DNA of 64,000 nt from Palsa-504 sp963705835 (GCA_963705835.1 CAVPLC010000094.1:14752-78751), one strand, 5' to 3'. Positions 8,762-17,974 are shown, numbered from the stretch's first letter. Program-made: numbers and translations. The notes: generated by a model from the letters alone, not told the origin.

Positions 8762-10000
8762 TCAGCCGAAGCACTGGCCCTCGCCCCGGTAGGTGGGCGC
8801 GGCGGTCACCTGATCCTCGTGGATCAGGTGGTAGGTGTTGAAGCGCTCGGCGAGTTCGCCGGCCTTGGCGTGGCGCAGCCAGACCCGGTCGCCGGGCCGC
8901 AGCCGGTCGGCGGCCGCGCCCCGCACCGGGGTCTGCACCTCGCCGGCGCCTTCGACGCCGGTGAGGGTGAGGCCGGCCGGCAGGTACGGGCGCGGCAGCC
9001 GGTTCGGGGTACCGGTGCCGGAGGCGACGTAGCCGCCGGAAAACAAGGTGGCGATCTTCCGGCCGGGCCGCCGGACCACCGGGAGCGCGAACAGCAGCGC
9101 GGCTTCGGGCGCGAACCGCCGGTAGGCGTCGAACAGCGTCGGGCCGACCAGCCCGGAACCCGCGGTCAGCTCGGTCACCGACGGGTCCGCCGCGGTCGAC
9201 TCCAGGCTGCCCGTACCGCCGCCGTTCACGAACTCCAGGCTGGTCAGGTCCTTGATCATGCGGACCGCCTCGGCCCTGCGCCGGTTCAGTTCCGCCGCCG
9301 AACGAGCCTGGATTCCCCGGATCAGCCGGGCCTTGACCGGATGACCGGGCGGCGCGTCGCCCAGGCCCGCGATCTGCCCCTCGTAGCCCATCACGCCCAC
9401 CAGGCGGAAGCCCGCTCGCCCGATGACGGCCTCAGCGAAGTCCGCGGCCTGCCGCGGCGTGTACAGCGGGGAGCGCCAGGTGCCGACGTGGACCAGCGGC
9501 CGGCCGGCCAGCGGGCGCCAGGAGACGTCAAGCTCCAGACAGACCCGGATGTCCGGGTGACCCTCCCCGAGGGCACGGTCGACCACGTCCAGCTGCGCCG
9601 CCGAGTCGACCATGATCGTGACGTGCTGCCTGGCGGTTTCGTCCGCCGCCAGCGCGCGCAGCGCCCCGGCGTCGACCGTGGGGTAGGCGACCAGCAGGTC
9701 GTCGCTGGTACGCATGGCGTGCAGCCACAGGGCTTCGGGCAGGGAGTAGCACATGACGCCCTGGTAGCCGGGCCGGGCCAGGGTGCGCTCGATCAGGAAG
9801 CGGCACCGCACCGACTTGGAGGCGACCCGGATCGGGCGGCCCGCGGCCCGGCGCGTCATGGCGTCGGCGTTCCGGTCGAACGCCGCCAGGTCGACGATGG
9901 CCAGCGGCGGATCGAGGCCCGCCGTCACCCGGTCGTACCTGGCGCGCGCGTCCTCGGCAGCCTGACGGGACATGAGCCTGACGCCCTGGTCGACCGACAT
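8762..10000 (-). CDS. D-threonine aldolase / amino-acid deaminase-like PLP enzyme
   Basis: Fold-type III PLP enzyme of the alanine-racemase-N / DSD1 group (D-threonine aldolase or D-serine dehydratase-like), 412 aa. The lysine in RVASKSVRC near residue 83 is the expected Schiff-base lysine after the first beta strand (PPLAIVDLAAFDRNAD). The barrel continues with GYEGQIAGLG and FVNGGGTGSLESTAADPSVTEL. The C-terminal domain ends WLRHAKAGELAERFNTYHL. ATG 10000 is used; ATG 9973 (MSRQAAEDAR) is possible and neither has a strong ribosome-binding site. It is divergent from the aldonolactone oxidase 48 bp away. Such pairs are common in actinobacteria, but substrate specificity is unknown. Confidence 0.85.
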   Translation of the reverse strand: MSVDQGVRLMSRQAAEDARARYDRVTAGLDPPLAIVDLAAFDRNADAMTRRAAGRPIRVASKSVRCRFLIERTLARPGYQGVMCYSLPEALWLHAMRTSDDLLVAYPTVDAGALRALAADETARQHVTIMVDSAAQLDVVDRALGEGHPDIRVCLELDVSWRPLAGRPLVHVGTWRSPLYTPRQAADFAEAVIGRAGFRLVGVMGYEGQIAGLGDAPPGHPVKARLIRGIQARSAAELNRRRAEAVRMIKDLTSLEFVNGGGTGSLESTAADPSVTELTAGSGLVGPTLFDAYRRFAPEAALLFALPVVRRPGRKIATLFSGGYVASGTGTPNRLPRPYLPAGLTLTGVEGAGEVQTPVRGAAADRLRPGDRVWLRHAKAGELAERFNTYHLIHEDQVTAAPTYRGEGQCFG

Positions 10001-10047
10001 GCTCGCACAGTAGACCGTCGCTGCGGAAATATGAATACTGTCGGGTA

Positions 10048-11382
10048 ATGACGGATTCCACCGATCGCCGCACCTGGCGGAACTGGGCCGGGACCGCGAC
10101 GGCCACTCCCGCGCGCTGGTGCCGGCCGCGAAGCGAGGCCGAGATCTCGGCCGCGGTCAAGGACGCCGCCTCCGACGGGCTGACCGTCCGCGCGGTGGGC
10201 AGCGGGCACTCCTTCACGCCGGCCGCGGCGACCGACGGCGTTGCGCTCGACCTGTCGGCCTGGACCGGCGTCGTGGCCGCGGACACCCAGACGGGCCTGG
10301 TCACCGTGCGGTCCGGGACCACGCTGCGGGCACTCAACACCGCGCTCGACGGTCTCGGGCTGGCCCTGGCCAACCTGGGCGACATCGACGTGCAGACGGT
10401 CGCGGGCGCGCTGTCCACCGGGACGCACGGCACCGGTGCCGGGCTGGGCGGGCTCGCCACCCAGGTCGAGGCTCTCGACCTCGTCCTGGCCGACGGATCC
10501 CTGGTGACGTGCTCGGCTTCGACGCGGCCCGAGCTCTTCTCGGCCGCGCGCGTCGGCCTCGGCGCGCTCGGCGTGATCACGGCGGTGACGCTGCGGTGCG
10601 TCCCCGCGTTCACGCTGGCCGCGGACGAGCGCCCGGAGCTGGTCGACGAGGTCATCGCCCGGTTCGACTCGTTCGTCGCCGCCAACGATCACTTCGAGTT
10701 CTACTGGTTCCCCTACGGCCGTAACGCCCTGGTCAAGCGGAACAACCGGCTCTCGCCCGCCGATGCCGCGTCCGGACGCCGGGCGATGCCCGGGTGGCGG
10801 CGGTTCTGGGAGTTCGAGGTGATGGAGAACGGCGCCTTCGGCGCGCTGTGCCGGCTCGGCCGCGCCGTGCCCCGGTTCATCCCGGCGCTCAACCGGCTCT
10901 CCTCGGCCGCGCTCCCCACGCGGTCTTACACGGACGTGTCCTACCGGGTGTTCGTGACCCCGCGGCGGGTCCACTTCGTCGAGTCCGAGTACGCCGTTCC
11001 ACGTGAATCACTGGCGGATGTGCTCGCCGAACTGCGCCGGGCCGTGCCGCGCCTGGCCGACCCGGTCATGTTCCCGGTCGAGGTACGGGTGGCCGCCGCC
11101 GACGACATCTGGCTGTCCACCGCCTACGGCCGGGACAGCGCCTACATCGCGATCCACCAGTACGCCGGGCTGCCCTATCAGGCCTACTTCGACGCGTTCG
11201 AGTCCATCGTGGCGAACGTGGCGGGCAGGCCGCACTGGGGCAAGATGCACCGGCTGGACGCCGAGCGGCTGCGCCCGCTGTATCCGCGCTTCGATGACTT
11301 CCGTCGCGTCCGCGCCGACGTCGACCCCGAGGCCAGATTCGGCAATTCCTACCTGACCCGGGTCCTCGGGCCGGTCGGCTGA
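10048..11382 (+). CDS. D-arabinono-1,4-lactone oxidase family FAD protein
   Basis: FAD-linked oxidase of the VAO family, aldonolactone oxidase branch, 444 aa. RAVGSGHSFTP near 50-60 is the FAD loop, whose His can be the covalent flavin attachment site. GDIDVQTVAGALSTGTHGTG is the second FAD block. HWGKMHRLD near the C-terminus is the HWxK-type signature of gulono/arabinono-lactone oxidases. Predicted reaction: oxidation of an aldonolactone or alditol with O2. The start ATG 10048 has no strong ribosome-binding site. It is divergent from the PLP enzyme at 10000, probably sharing a control region. Confidence 0.88.
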   Translation: MTDSTDRRTWRNWAGTATATPARWCRPRSEAEISAAVKDAASDGLTVRAVGSGHSFTPAAATDGVALDLSAWTGVVAADTQTGLVTVRSGTTLRALNTALDGLGLALANLGDIDVQTVAGALSTGTHGTGAGLGGLATQVEALDLVLADGSLVTCSASTRPELFSAARVGLGALGVITAVTLRCVPAFTLAADERPELVDEVIARFDSFVAANDHFEFYWFPYGRNALVKRNNRLSPADAASGRRAMPGWRRFWEFEVMENGAFGALCRLGRAVPRFIPALNRLSSAALPTRSYTDVSYRVFVTPRRVHFVESEYAVPRESLADVLAELRRAVPRLADPVMFPVEVRVAAADDIWLSTAYGRDSAYIAIHQYAGLPYQAYFDAFESIVANVAGRPHWGKMHRLDAERLRPLYPRFDDFRRVRADVDPEARFGNSYLTRVLGPVG

Positions 11383-11619
11383 GCCCTCCGCCCGGGCTGT
11401 GGCGCGCCGGGAATCCTTACCGGGTTGTGACGGGCTCGTCCAGGCCGAACCGCGCCCGGCGGCGGGGCCGTAGTCCGGGTTAGTGGCCAGTGCTCGCGGC
11501 CGCCAGGAAAGATCAGGGCCGGCCGGCCCGCGTCGGCTCCCTGATCACCGCCTTCTTTCACGTGACGGCCGCGGCACCGGTCCCGGTGTGGTTGAGAGTC
11601 CAAGGGGTCGGAGCGGAAC

Positions 11620-11982
11620 ATGAACGGCGGACGCCTTGAGAGCTGGCTGCGCTGCCCGTGCTGCGTGCGGCGCGCCGAGCACGTGGTCAAGACGATGCGC
11701 AGGCGGGTCACGTCCGCGCTGGCCGCGGCCGCGCTGGCGGCCCTGGCGGCGCTGTGCCTGTCCGGCGGCCCGGTGCAGGCCGAGCCCGCGGCGGGCAGGA
11801 TCGCGCTGATCGTCATCGCGGTGGCCGCGGTGGCCGCCTTTGCCGCGCTACAGGTCTTGGCCAGATCGCGCCACCGGCGGCCGCCAGTCTTTGCCGACTG
11901 GCGGACATGGCCGCCTGGTTACGACCCGGAGACCGGCACCTGCGCCGAGCCGGCGCGCGGGGCCCGGGGCGGCGGCGTTTAA
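11620..11982 (+). CDS. small two-TM membrane protein
   Basis: Hypothetical 120-aa protein, not recognised. ATG 11620 is preceded by a GGAG-type site. The N-terminus carries a paired cysteine motif (CPCC). Two hydrophobic segments follow (near 31-48 and 60-80), then a basic, proline-rich cytoplasmic tail containing WRTWPPGYDPETG. It lies 47 bp upstream of the HerA-like ATPase gene in the same direction and could be its membrane partner; that is inference from position only. Confidence 0.55.
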   Translation: MNGGRLESWLRCPCCVRRAEHVVKTMRRRVTSALAAAALAALAALCLSGGPVQAEPAAGRIALIVIAVAAVAAFAALQVLARSRHRRPPVFADWRTWPPGYDPETGTCAEPARGARGGGV

Positions 11983-12029
11983 GGTATTTGTGTCAGTACG
12001 TCGGGAAGGGCCGTCCGTCGGAGCGCGTC

Positions 12030-15026
12030 GTGACGTTAGCGTGGCAGGAACTGGACGGGCTTGACGCGTACCGCATCACGGAGATCCCGCGGCGCCTCGA
12101 GGCCGGGGACACCCAGACGCCCTCGCACCAGCTGGCCGACCCCGGCCGGACGCAGCGGCTCGCGGCCCTGATCGCGGCGTATCACGCCGGCGCCGGAGCC
12201 AAGGGCGACGGCACCGGGGCGCTGGCCATGGGCTGGGTCCGGCACCGAGCCGGGGGGCCGGTCCAGCTTCTCGCGGCAGGCCCGGGGCTGGTCGGCGGCG
12301 GCAACGGGGAGCTGTTCTTGACCCTGCCCGGCGGCGCGAAAGCCGAGCCGCTGCCGGCGGGCACGCTGCCGGCGCTGCTTGGCCAGCTGCCGTGCTGGCG
12401 CGCCATCGGCGGGATCAGCGACGGGCTGCTGCCCGACGACGAACGCCGCCCCGCGGACCGGGCCGCGCCGTCGCTGGAAGAATGCCTGCTCGCCGTGTGG
12501 CCGGGGCCGTTCGGCTGGCTGCTGCTCGCCGAACCCGTGGGGGCCGCCGAGATCGCGGAGATCGCCGACGACGTGGCCCGCCGCGAGCACCTGTCCACCG
12601 GCGATTCTGACCGGTTCCCCGAACGAGCCGTGGTGGCGCGCCGGCTTCACCTGCGTCACGCCGAGGTGCGCAAGGGCCTTTCGACCGGGCTGTGGCGGGT
12701 CTGGCTGGCGGCGGGGGGCGGCGATGCCGACGCCGCGTCACGCGTGGCCGGGCTCTTCTGCGCGTCGGCCGACCTGGACGGCCTGCCCTACGCCGTGGCC
12801 CCGGCCGACGGCGGCGCGCGCGGCCTCCGCGACCTCCTGAAGGACGCGGGCCCGGCCGCCGCCGGGGGGGACGCGGCCCTCGGCTGCCCCTTCTACGCCA
12901 GCACCGAGCTGATCGCGGCCCTGACCAGGCCGCCGGAGCACGAGGTTCCCGGCGTGCGGCTGGTGCTCCGGCCGGACTTCGACGTCACCCAGGAGGAATA
13001 CGCCACGCCGCGCGAGGTGATCGCGGTCGGCGAGATCCTGGACCGGAGCCACCGTCCCGCCGGGCCGCTGGTGCTGCCGCTCGACTCGCTGAACCGTCAC
13101 GTGTTCGTCTGCGGGGCCACCGGCGCCGGAAAGTCGCAGAGCGTGCGCGCCCTGCTCGAGGCCGCCACCGGGGCCGGGATCCCGTGGCTGGTGGTCGAGC
13201 CGGCCAAGGCGGAGTACCGGCTGATGGCCGCGCGCCTGGCCGCCGCCGTCGCGGGTGGCCCCCCGGCTACCGAGGTGGTGCGGATCAGGCCGGGCGAGTC
13301 GGACGCGATCGCGGCCGGCCTGAACCCGCTGGAACCCGCGCCGGACGAGGCGGGCCGCCGCTTCCCGCTGCAGACCCACGCGGATCTGGTCAAGGCCCTG
13401 TTCATCGCGTCCTTCCGGTCCGACGAGCCGTTCCCGCAGGTCCTGAGCGCCGCGCTGACCAGGGTGTACGAGGACGCCGGGTGGGATCTGGCGCTCGGCG
13501 AGAGCGTTGCGGCCGATCCGAACCCCCGCTACCCGAACCTCACCGACCTGCAGCGGGCCGCGGTGCGGATCGTGCAGGAGATCGGCTACAGCCAGCGGGT
13601 CACCGACGACGTGCTCGGCTTCATCAAGGTGCGGCTGTCCAGCCTGCGGCTCGGCACCACCGGCCGGTTCCTCGAAGGTGGCCACCAGCTCGACTTCGGC
13701 CGGCTGCTGCGGACCCAGGCGGTGCTCGAGATCGAGGACGTGGGCGACGACAGCGACAAGGCGTTCCTCATGGGGACCGTGCTGATCAGGCTGGTCGAGC
13801 ACCTGCGGATGGCGAACCGGGCCCAGCCGGCCAGCCCGGTCAGGCTGCGCCACCTCACGGTCATCGAGGAGGCGCACCGGCTGCTCCGCCGCCAGGAAGC
13901 CGGCCGCGCGGACGGCGCGGCGGCGCACGCCGTGGAAATGTTCGCGGGCCTGCTCGCCGAGATCCGCGCCTACGGCGAGGGGCTCATCATCGCCGAGCAG
14001 ATCCCGGAACGCCTCATCGCCGACGTCATCAAGAACACGGCGGTGAAGATCACCCACCGTCTCCCGGCGGCCGACGACCGCGACGCCGTGGGCGCGACCA
14101 TGAACATGACCGCGGCGCAGAACCGCTACCTGGTCACGCTGCGCCCCGGCGAGGCCGCCGTATTCGCCGACGGCATGGACTATCCGCTGCTGGCGCGGAT
14201 GCCCGACGGCACCGGCCGTGAGGCAGGCGTCCAGGCCGTCACCGCGACCTCGGCCGGGGTGGTCCGGCCGCGCAGCACGACGTGCGGCGCGGACTGCGCG
14301 GGCCGGCCGTGCACGCTGCGGGACATGCGCATCGCCCAGCGCGCCCTCGACGAGTACCCGGGGATCAGGCTGTGGGCCGAGCTGTCGGTCCTGGCCCACC
14401 TGACCGGCTGGCCCATGCCGGTACCGAGGACGGCGCTGGCCTCACTGCTGCAGATGATGCCGTCCCGGTTGCGGGACTGCGCCATATCCCACGGCGTGGA
14501 CGCGGCGCTCGACGTCCGGGTGCCGGTCATCGCCGCCCGCGTCAGCCCCATCGGCCTCGCCGCCCACGTCAGCACGGCGATCAGGGCCAGGGTCTCCCGC
14601 GGGAGCTGGCTGTGCCAGCGGGAAGAACCCAGATGGCTCGCTCCCGCGTACCAGTGGACGCTCGTCCTCGACACGCTCAAGGCGGCCGACCGGAAGAACC
14701 CCGGAGCCGGCCCGCACCCGCGGAGCGCGGAGTGGGAGCGGACCTACGGCCAGGCCATCGCCGGCGATACCTGCGCTCGCCAGGTGGGGACGGTGCAGCG
14801 GTGGTACGACACCGCGCAGCGGGATGAGCGCGAGGTCCGGGCCGTCGCGTTCGGCGTGGACAGCCCGTCGGCCATCGAGAGGGCGGCCGGCGCCAGCGCG
14901 GGGGACGACGACTTCGAGGAGCGGCTCACCGGATACCTCGACCAGTTCGTCGACTGCCGCTGGCCGCGGCTCTACCTGACCCGCGTGACCCCGGACCCGC
15001 TGGCCGATCCGCCGGACCAGCGGTAG
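12030..15026 (+). CDS. HerA/FtsK-superfamily ATP-binding protein
   Basis: Large ATPase (998 aa from GTG 12030, chosen because GGAG lies at 12020-12023). The N-terminal 340 residues are not recognised. The P-loop is GATGAGKS at 362-369, the Walker B region is LTVIEEAHRL with E613-E614, and GLIIAEQIPERLI and AVKITHRLP follow, as in DUF87/HerA-type hexameric pumps. A cysteine cluster (CGADCAGRPC) follows the ATPase core, and the C-terminal 250 residues are unassigned. HerA proteins translocate DNA, usually with the NurA nuclease; no NurA is seen here. Role unknown. Confidence 0.85.
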   Translation: MTLAWQELDGLDAYRITEIPRRLEAGDTQTPSHQLADPGRTQRLAALIAAYHAGAGAKGDGTGALAMGWVRHRAGGPVQLLAAGPGLVGGGNGELFLTLPGGAKAEPLPAGTLPALLGQLPCWRAIGGISDGLLPDDERRPADRAAPSLEECLLAVWPGPFGWLLLAEPVGAAEIAEIADDVARREHLSTGDSDRFPERAVVARRLHLRHAEVRKGLSTGLWRVWLAAGGGDADAASRVAGLFCASADLDGLPYAVAPADGGARGLRDLLKDAGPAAAGGDAALGCPFYASTELIAALTRPPEHEVPGVRLVLRPDFDVTQEEYATPREVIAVGEILDRSHRPAGPLVLPLDSLNRHVFVCGATGAGKSQSVRALLEAATGAGIPWLVVEPAKAEYRLMAARLAAAVAGGPPATEVVRIRPGESDAIAAGLNPLEPAPDEAGRRFPLQTHADLVKALFIASFRSDEPFPQVLSAALTRVYEDAGWDLALGESVAADPNPRYPNLTDLQRAAVRIVQEIGYSQRVTDDVLGFIKVRLSSLRLGTTGRFLEGGHQLDFGRLLRTQAVLEIEDVGDDSDKAFLMGTVLIRLVEHLRMANRAQPASPVRLRHLTVIEEAHRLLRRQEAGRADGAAAHAVEMFAGLLAEIRAYGEGLIIAEQIPERLIADVIKNTAVKITHRLPAADDRDAVGATMNMTAAQNRYLVTLRPGEAAVFADGMDYPLLARMPDGTGREAGVQAVTATSAGVVRPRSTTCGADCAGRPCTLRDMRIAQRALDEYPGIRLWAELSVLAHLTGWPMPVPRTALASLLQMMPSRLRDCAISHGVDAALDVRVPVIAARVSPIGLAAHVSTAIRARVSRGSWLCQREEPRWLAPAYQWTLVLDTLKAADRKNPGAGPHPRSAEWERTYGQAIAGDTCARQVGTVQRWYDTAQRDEREVRAVAFGVDSPSAIERAAGASAGDDDFEERLTGYLDQFVDCRWPRLYLTRVTPDPLADPPDQR

Positions 15027-15045
15027 GCCCTGGTTATCCGGCCGG

Positions 15046-15149
15046 TTATCCACAACTTAATCCACAGACATGTGCATGGGATTGCCGGTAACCGCATGCA
15101 TCCAGGGCGGTTACGCTCAGAGTTATCCACAGTACGCGCTTGTGGAGAA
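15046..15149. promoter_or_regulatory. cluster of four DnaA-box-like 9-mers
   Basis: TTATCCACA occurs at 15046-15054 and again at 15123-15131. TAATCCACA is at 15058-15066, and TTCTCCACA is on the minus strand at 15141-15149. Two are perfect matches to the TTWTNCACA consensus and two differ by one base. Four sites within 104 bp of non-coding DNA are unlikely by chance in such GC-rich sequence. It could be a DnaA titration or regulatory site, or a remnant of origin sequence. Confidence 0.6.
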
Positions 15150-15154
15150 CGCGA

Positions 15155-15180
15155 TCGGCGCCCGCGATCGCGGGCGCCGA
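15155..15180. repeat. perfect 26-bp palindrome
   Basis: A perfect inverted repeat with no spacer: 13-bp half-site TCGGCGCCCGCGA and its exact complement. It begins 6 bp after the last DnaA-like box. Having no loop bases it suits a dimeric DNA-binding protein, or a cruciform, better than a classical terminator, and no T-run follows. Confidence 0.7.
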
Positions 15181-15192
15181 CCGTGTGCTGCT

Positions 15193-15231
15193 GCCCCCGG
15201 AGGGGCTCCGCCCCCCGGACCTCCCCGGGGA
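15193..15231. repeat. G/C-run hairpin element, copy B
   Basis: Runs of C and G (CCCCCGGAGGGG and CTCCGCCCCCCGGACC) form overlapping hairpins, ending with CTCCCCGGGG. The element lies between the convergent ends of the HerA-like gene and the DUF5324 gene and may terminate both. It matches the pattern of copies A, D and E. Confidence 0.5.
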
Positions 15232-15236
15232 CCGCG

Positions 15237-15824
15237 TTAGCTGCCGGGTGTCGCCACCCGGCCGTTGACCTCTGACCGGTCGGCCGCCTCACCGCCGGAC
15301 TCGCCGTCCTGGTCGCGTTCCTCATCGGCCGATTCGGTGGCCTCCTTGGCCTCCGCGGTGGCGCTGGCGTAGCGGCGGCGCATCGCGATGGCCGCCGTCG
15401 TGCCCGCAGCGGCCATCACCGCGCCGATGCCGAGCAGCCAGCGCCAGTCGACAAGCCTGCGGATCCCGGACTTACCCGGCTTGGCGGCCTCCGGCCGGAC
15501 CTGGCGGGCGGTGGAGCGCAGCATCGAGGAGACCTTCGGCGCGACCGAGGTGGTGACGGCCTCGGCGGCGTCCTCCAGGCGCGGCGCGGCCCATTCACGG
15601 GCGCCCTGAACGGCGCCCTCCACACGCGGCCCGGCCCATTCACGCGCGCCTTCCACACGCGGCCCGGCCCATTGCCTCGCGCCCTGAACGCCCTGGCGTA
15701 CTCCCTGTACCGCGGCCGTTCCCGCGCGCTTTCCCACCGGGACAGCCTGGGCCGCCGCGTCTTTAGCGCGCACGCCGACCGTGGCCATCCCGCTGGCGGT
15801 GCGGTTGGTCTTGAATAGGGACAC
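15237..15824 (-). CDS. DUF5324-like membrane-anchored protein
   Basis: Protein of 195 aa resembling the actinobacterial DUF5324 family. GTG 15824 is set by GGGAGG six bases upstream. The first 110 residues are amphipathic, Ala/Arg-rich repeats of the kind GAREWAGPRVEGA (three near-copies, residues 48-85). A single transmembrane helix follows (WLLGIGAVMAAAGTTAAIAM, about 130-149), then an acidic, Glu-rich tail. Function unknown. It is convergent with the HerA-like gene and divergent from the cyclophilin gene. Confidence 0.75.
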   Translation of the reverse strand: MSLFKTNRTASGMATVGVRAKDAAAQAVPVGKRAGTAAVQGVRQGVQGARQWAGPRVEGAREWAGPRVEGAVQGAREWAAPRLEDAAEAVTTSVAPKVSSMLRSTARQVRPEAAKPGKSGIRRLVDWRWLLGIGAVMAAAGTTAAIAMRRRYASATAEAKEATESADEERDQDGESGGEAADRSEVNGRVATPGS

Positions 15825-15973
15825 TGTGAACCTCCCGAGCGTAATCCCATTACCACAGGCTTCCCGTCCGGGCTGGGTTCAACCATCCCGCGCTACCGGT
15901 ACGGTGAGGACTGAAGGGAATTTACCGCCCGGAAACGCAAGGCCACCCGATGGCCGTACGAGGAGTCAACCGC

Positions 15974-16498
15974 ATGACAGACACGCTGACGGCTACGTTG
16001 CAGACGAACCAGGGAAATATCGTCGTCCGCCTTTTCCCTGACCACGCACCGAAGACCGTGCGCAACTTCGTGGAGCTGGCCGAGGGCGGCAGGCAGTGGA
16101 CCGATCCTCGCACCGGCCGCGCGACCACGGGCAAGCTGTACGACGGGACCGTCTTCCACCGGGTCATCCCCGACTTCATGATCCAGGGCGGGGATCCGCT
16201 CGGCAGCGGCCGGGGCGGCCCCGGGTACGAGTTCGCCGACGAGTTCCATCCCGACCTGCGCTTCGACCGGCCCTACCTGCTCGCGATGGCCAACGCCGGG
16301 CCCGGCACCAACGGCTCGCAGTTCTTCATCACGGTCGCCCCCACCCCGTGGCTCAACGGGAAGCACACCATCTTCGGCGAGGTCATCGAGGGCGCCAACG
16401 TGGTCGACCGGATCAGCCGGCTCAAGACCGGCAGCCAGGACCGGCCCGTGGAAGACGTGACCATCGAGTCGGTCGCCATCGAACGCACCACCAGCTGA
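15974..16498 (+). CDS. ppiA: cyclophilin-type peptidyl-prolyl cis-trans isomerase
   Basis: Catalyses prolyl cis-trans isomerisation; cytoplasmic, as no signal peptide is seen. ATG 15974 follows GAGGAG at 8 bases; an in-frame ATG at 15950 lacks a site. The single-domain 174-aa cyclophilin shows FHRVIPDFMIQGGDP (active-site Arg and the Phe/Met/Gln of the pocket), NGSQFFIT and LNGKHTIFGEV (Trp replaced by His, as in many bacterial cyclophilins). It lies upstream of rhomboid and crgA, an order typical of actinobacteria near oriC. Confidence 0.93.
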   Translation: MTDTLTATLQTNQGNIVVRLFPDHAPKTVRNFVELAEGGRQWTDPRTGRATTGKLYDGTVFHRVIPDFMIQGGDPLGSGRGGPGYEFADEFHPDLRFDRPYLLAMANAGPGTNGSQFFITVAPTPWLNGKHTIFGEVIEGANVVDRISRLKTGSQDRPVEDVTIESVAIERTTS

Positions 16499-16511
16499 TT
16501 GGGCCAAGGTC

Positions 16512-17457
16512 GTGAACACGCCCAGCGCTCCCGGATCGGGCGAGTCGGGACAATGGGACCAGCCGGGAGGCCCGGCGGGAGAGGCGTCGGCGGTCCCCAC
16601 CTGTTACCGGCACCCGGGCCGGGAGACGTACGTCTCCTGCGTCCGGTGCGGACGTCACGCGTGCCCCGACTGCATGCGCTCGGCCTCCGTGGGCCAGCAG
16701 TGCGTAGACTGCGTCGGCCAGGGCGCGCGGAGCACCAGGCAGGCCAGGACCGCGTTCGGCGGCCGTCCGGCCGCCAGAGCGGTCGTGACCTGGACGCTGG
16801 TCGCGATCAACGTCGCCATCTTCCTGGTCACCTGGGTCCGTCCCGGCATCGTCAACAACCTGGAGATGCTCGGGTACGCCTCCTACGGGGCGGGCGGTCC
16901 GCTGCACGGCGTCGCCGCAGGCGAATGGTACCGGCTGATCACCTCGGCGTTCGTGGTCCCTGGCGACGCCTGGAGCGGCCTGGGATTCGTGGACATCCTG
17001 TTCAACATGTGGGCCCTGATCTTCGTGGGCCCGGCCCTCGAGGGCCAGCTCGGCCGGATGCGCTTCCTCGCCGTCTACCTGCTCAGCGCGGTCGGCGGCG
17101 CGGTCACGTACTACTTCCTCGCGCCCCAGAATCACGCCGCCGCCGGCGCCTCGGGTGCCATCTACGGCCTGTTCGGCGCCTGGTTCGTGGTAGCCAGGCG
17201 ACTCCGGGTCGACAGCCGTGGGATCGTCACGCTGATCGCCATCAACCTGGCCCTCAGCTTCTGGTTCCGCAGCGCTCATCGCGTGGCAGGACCATATCGG
17301 CGGGCTGCTGACCGGGGCGCTCCTCACCGTGGCCTACGCGTACGCGCCACGCAAGAACCAGGCCGCGCTGCAGGTGCTGGCCACGGTCGCGGTGGTGGCC
17401 GTGCTGGTGATCGCGGTCCTGGTCAGGAACGGCCAGCTGACCGGGGCGGGCGTCTGA
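16512..17457 (+). CDS. rhomboid-family intramembrane serine protease (frameshifted)
   Basis: The N-terminus has a Cys-rich zinc-binding motif (CVRCGRHACPDCM and CVDC, residues 31-67). A six-TM rhomboid core follows with the catalytic Ser in GASGAIYG (S214). Near 17270 the frame must change by one base to continue with the last helices: AWQDHIGGLLTGALL, which carries the catalytic His, then a C-terminal TM and the TGA at 17455-17457. Read without the shift, the protein loses the His and gains an unrelated Arg/Gly-rich tail ending at 17486. Either the sequence has an extra base near 17266-17275 or the protease is inactive. Confidence 0.75.
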
Positions 17458-17460
17458 CCG

Positions 17461-17712
17461 TCATCGCCACCGGGTGGACAGGGTGACGCCGGCGATGATG
17501 AACGCGAAGCCCACCACGAGGTTCCAGTTGCCTATGGCCGACAGGCCCGGGATGGCGTTCTGGCTGATGTAGTACGCCGCGATCCAGGCCAGGCCGACGA
17601 CCAGGAGGACCACGATGGTCGGGCCGACCCACGGCGGGCTGACCTTCCGCTTCGCCGACTTCGGCGGCGGAGGCGTGTAGACCGTCCTCTTGCGGACGCG
17701 CGACTTGGGCAC
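17461..17712 (-). CDS. crgA: cell division protein CrgA
   Basis: Small two-TM division protein of actinobacteria (83 aa) that interacts with the divisome and modulates Z-ring timing. GTG 17712 follows AGGAGG at 7 bases. PKSRVRKRTVYTPPPP is the basic, Pro-rich cytoplasmic N-terminus. Two hydrophobic helices follow (TIVVLLVVGLAWIAAYYI and LVVGFAFIIAGVTLS) and the protein ends TRWR. It is convergent with the rhomboid gene, 3 bp apart. Confidence 0.93.
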   Translation of the reverse strand: MPKSRVRKRTVYTPPPPKSAKRKVSPPWVGPTIVVLLVVGLAWIAAYYISQNAIPGLSAIGNWNLVVGFAFIIAGVTLSTRWR

Positions 17713-17733
17713 GACGGCCTCCTGGGTAGCAAA

Positions 17734-17757
17734 CCCCCTTGGGGGGTCCGGGGCTTT
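17734..17757. repeat. G/C-run hairpin element, copy C
   Basis: CCCCCTTGGGGGG followed by TCCGGGGCTTTT lies just upstream of crgA, in the opposite orientation to the other copies. On the minus strand it reads GGACCCCCCAAGGGGG. It is shorter than copies A, D and E, and membership is less certain. Confidence 0.4.
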
Positions 17758-17843
17758 TCGGTTCGTTCCCCGGGACAAACACCAGCGATGCGGAACCTAA
17801 GCGTAGCCGCTCGCGGGTGTGGTCGCCTCGACCCTCGTTCCCC

Positions 17844-17898
17844 GACAGTTTCCCGGACAGTTCCCCGGACAGTTCCCCGGACAGTTCCCCGGACAGGG
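17844..17898. repeat. 12-bp tandem repeat, about 4.5 copies
   Basis: The unit GACAGTTCCCCG is repeated four times from 17844 to 17891 (first copy with one change), then a partial copy. It lies in the 262-bp gap between the start of crgA (minus) and the start of the sortase (plus). This non-coding array between divergent genes could affect promoter spacing. Confidence 0.8.
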
Positions 17899-17974
17899 TG
17901 GTTACTAATAGATATCATTCAGATCCTCTGAGTGAGCGCACTCAGCCGCCGAAATCGACACGAATGGATGAGCC

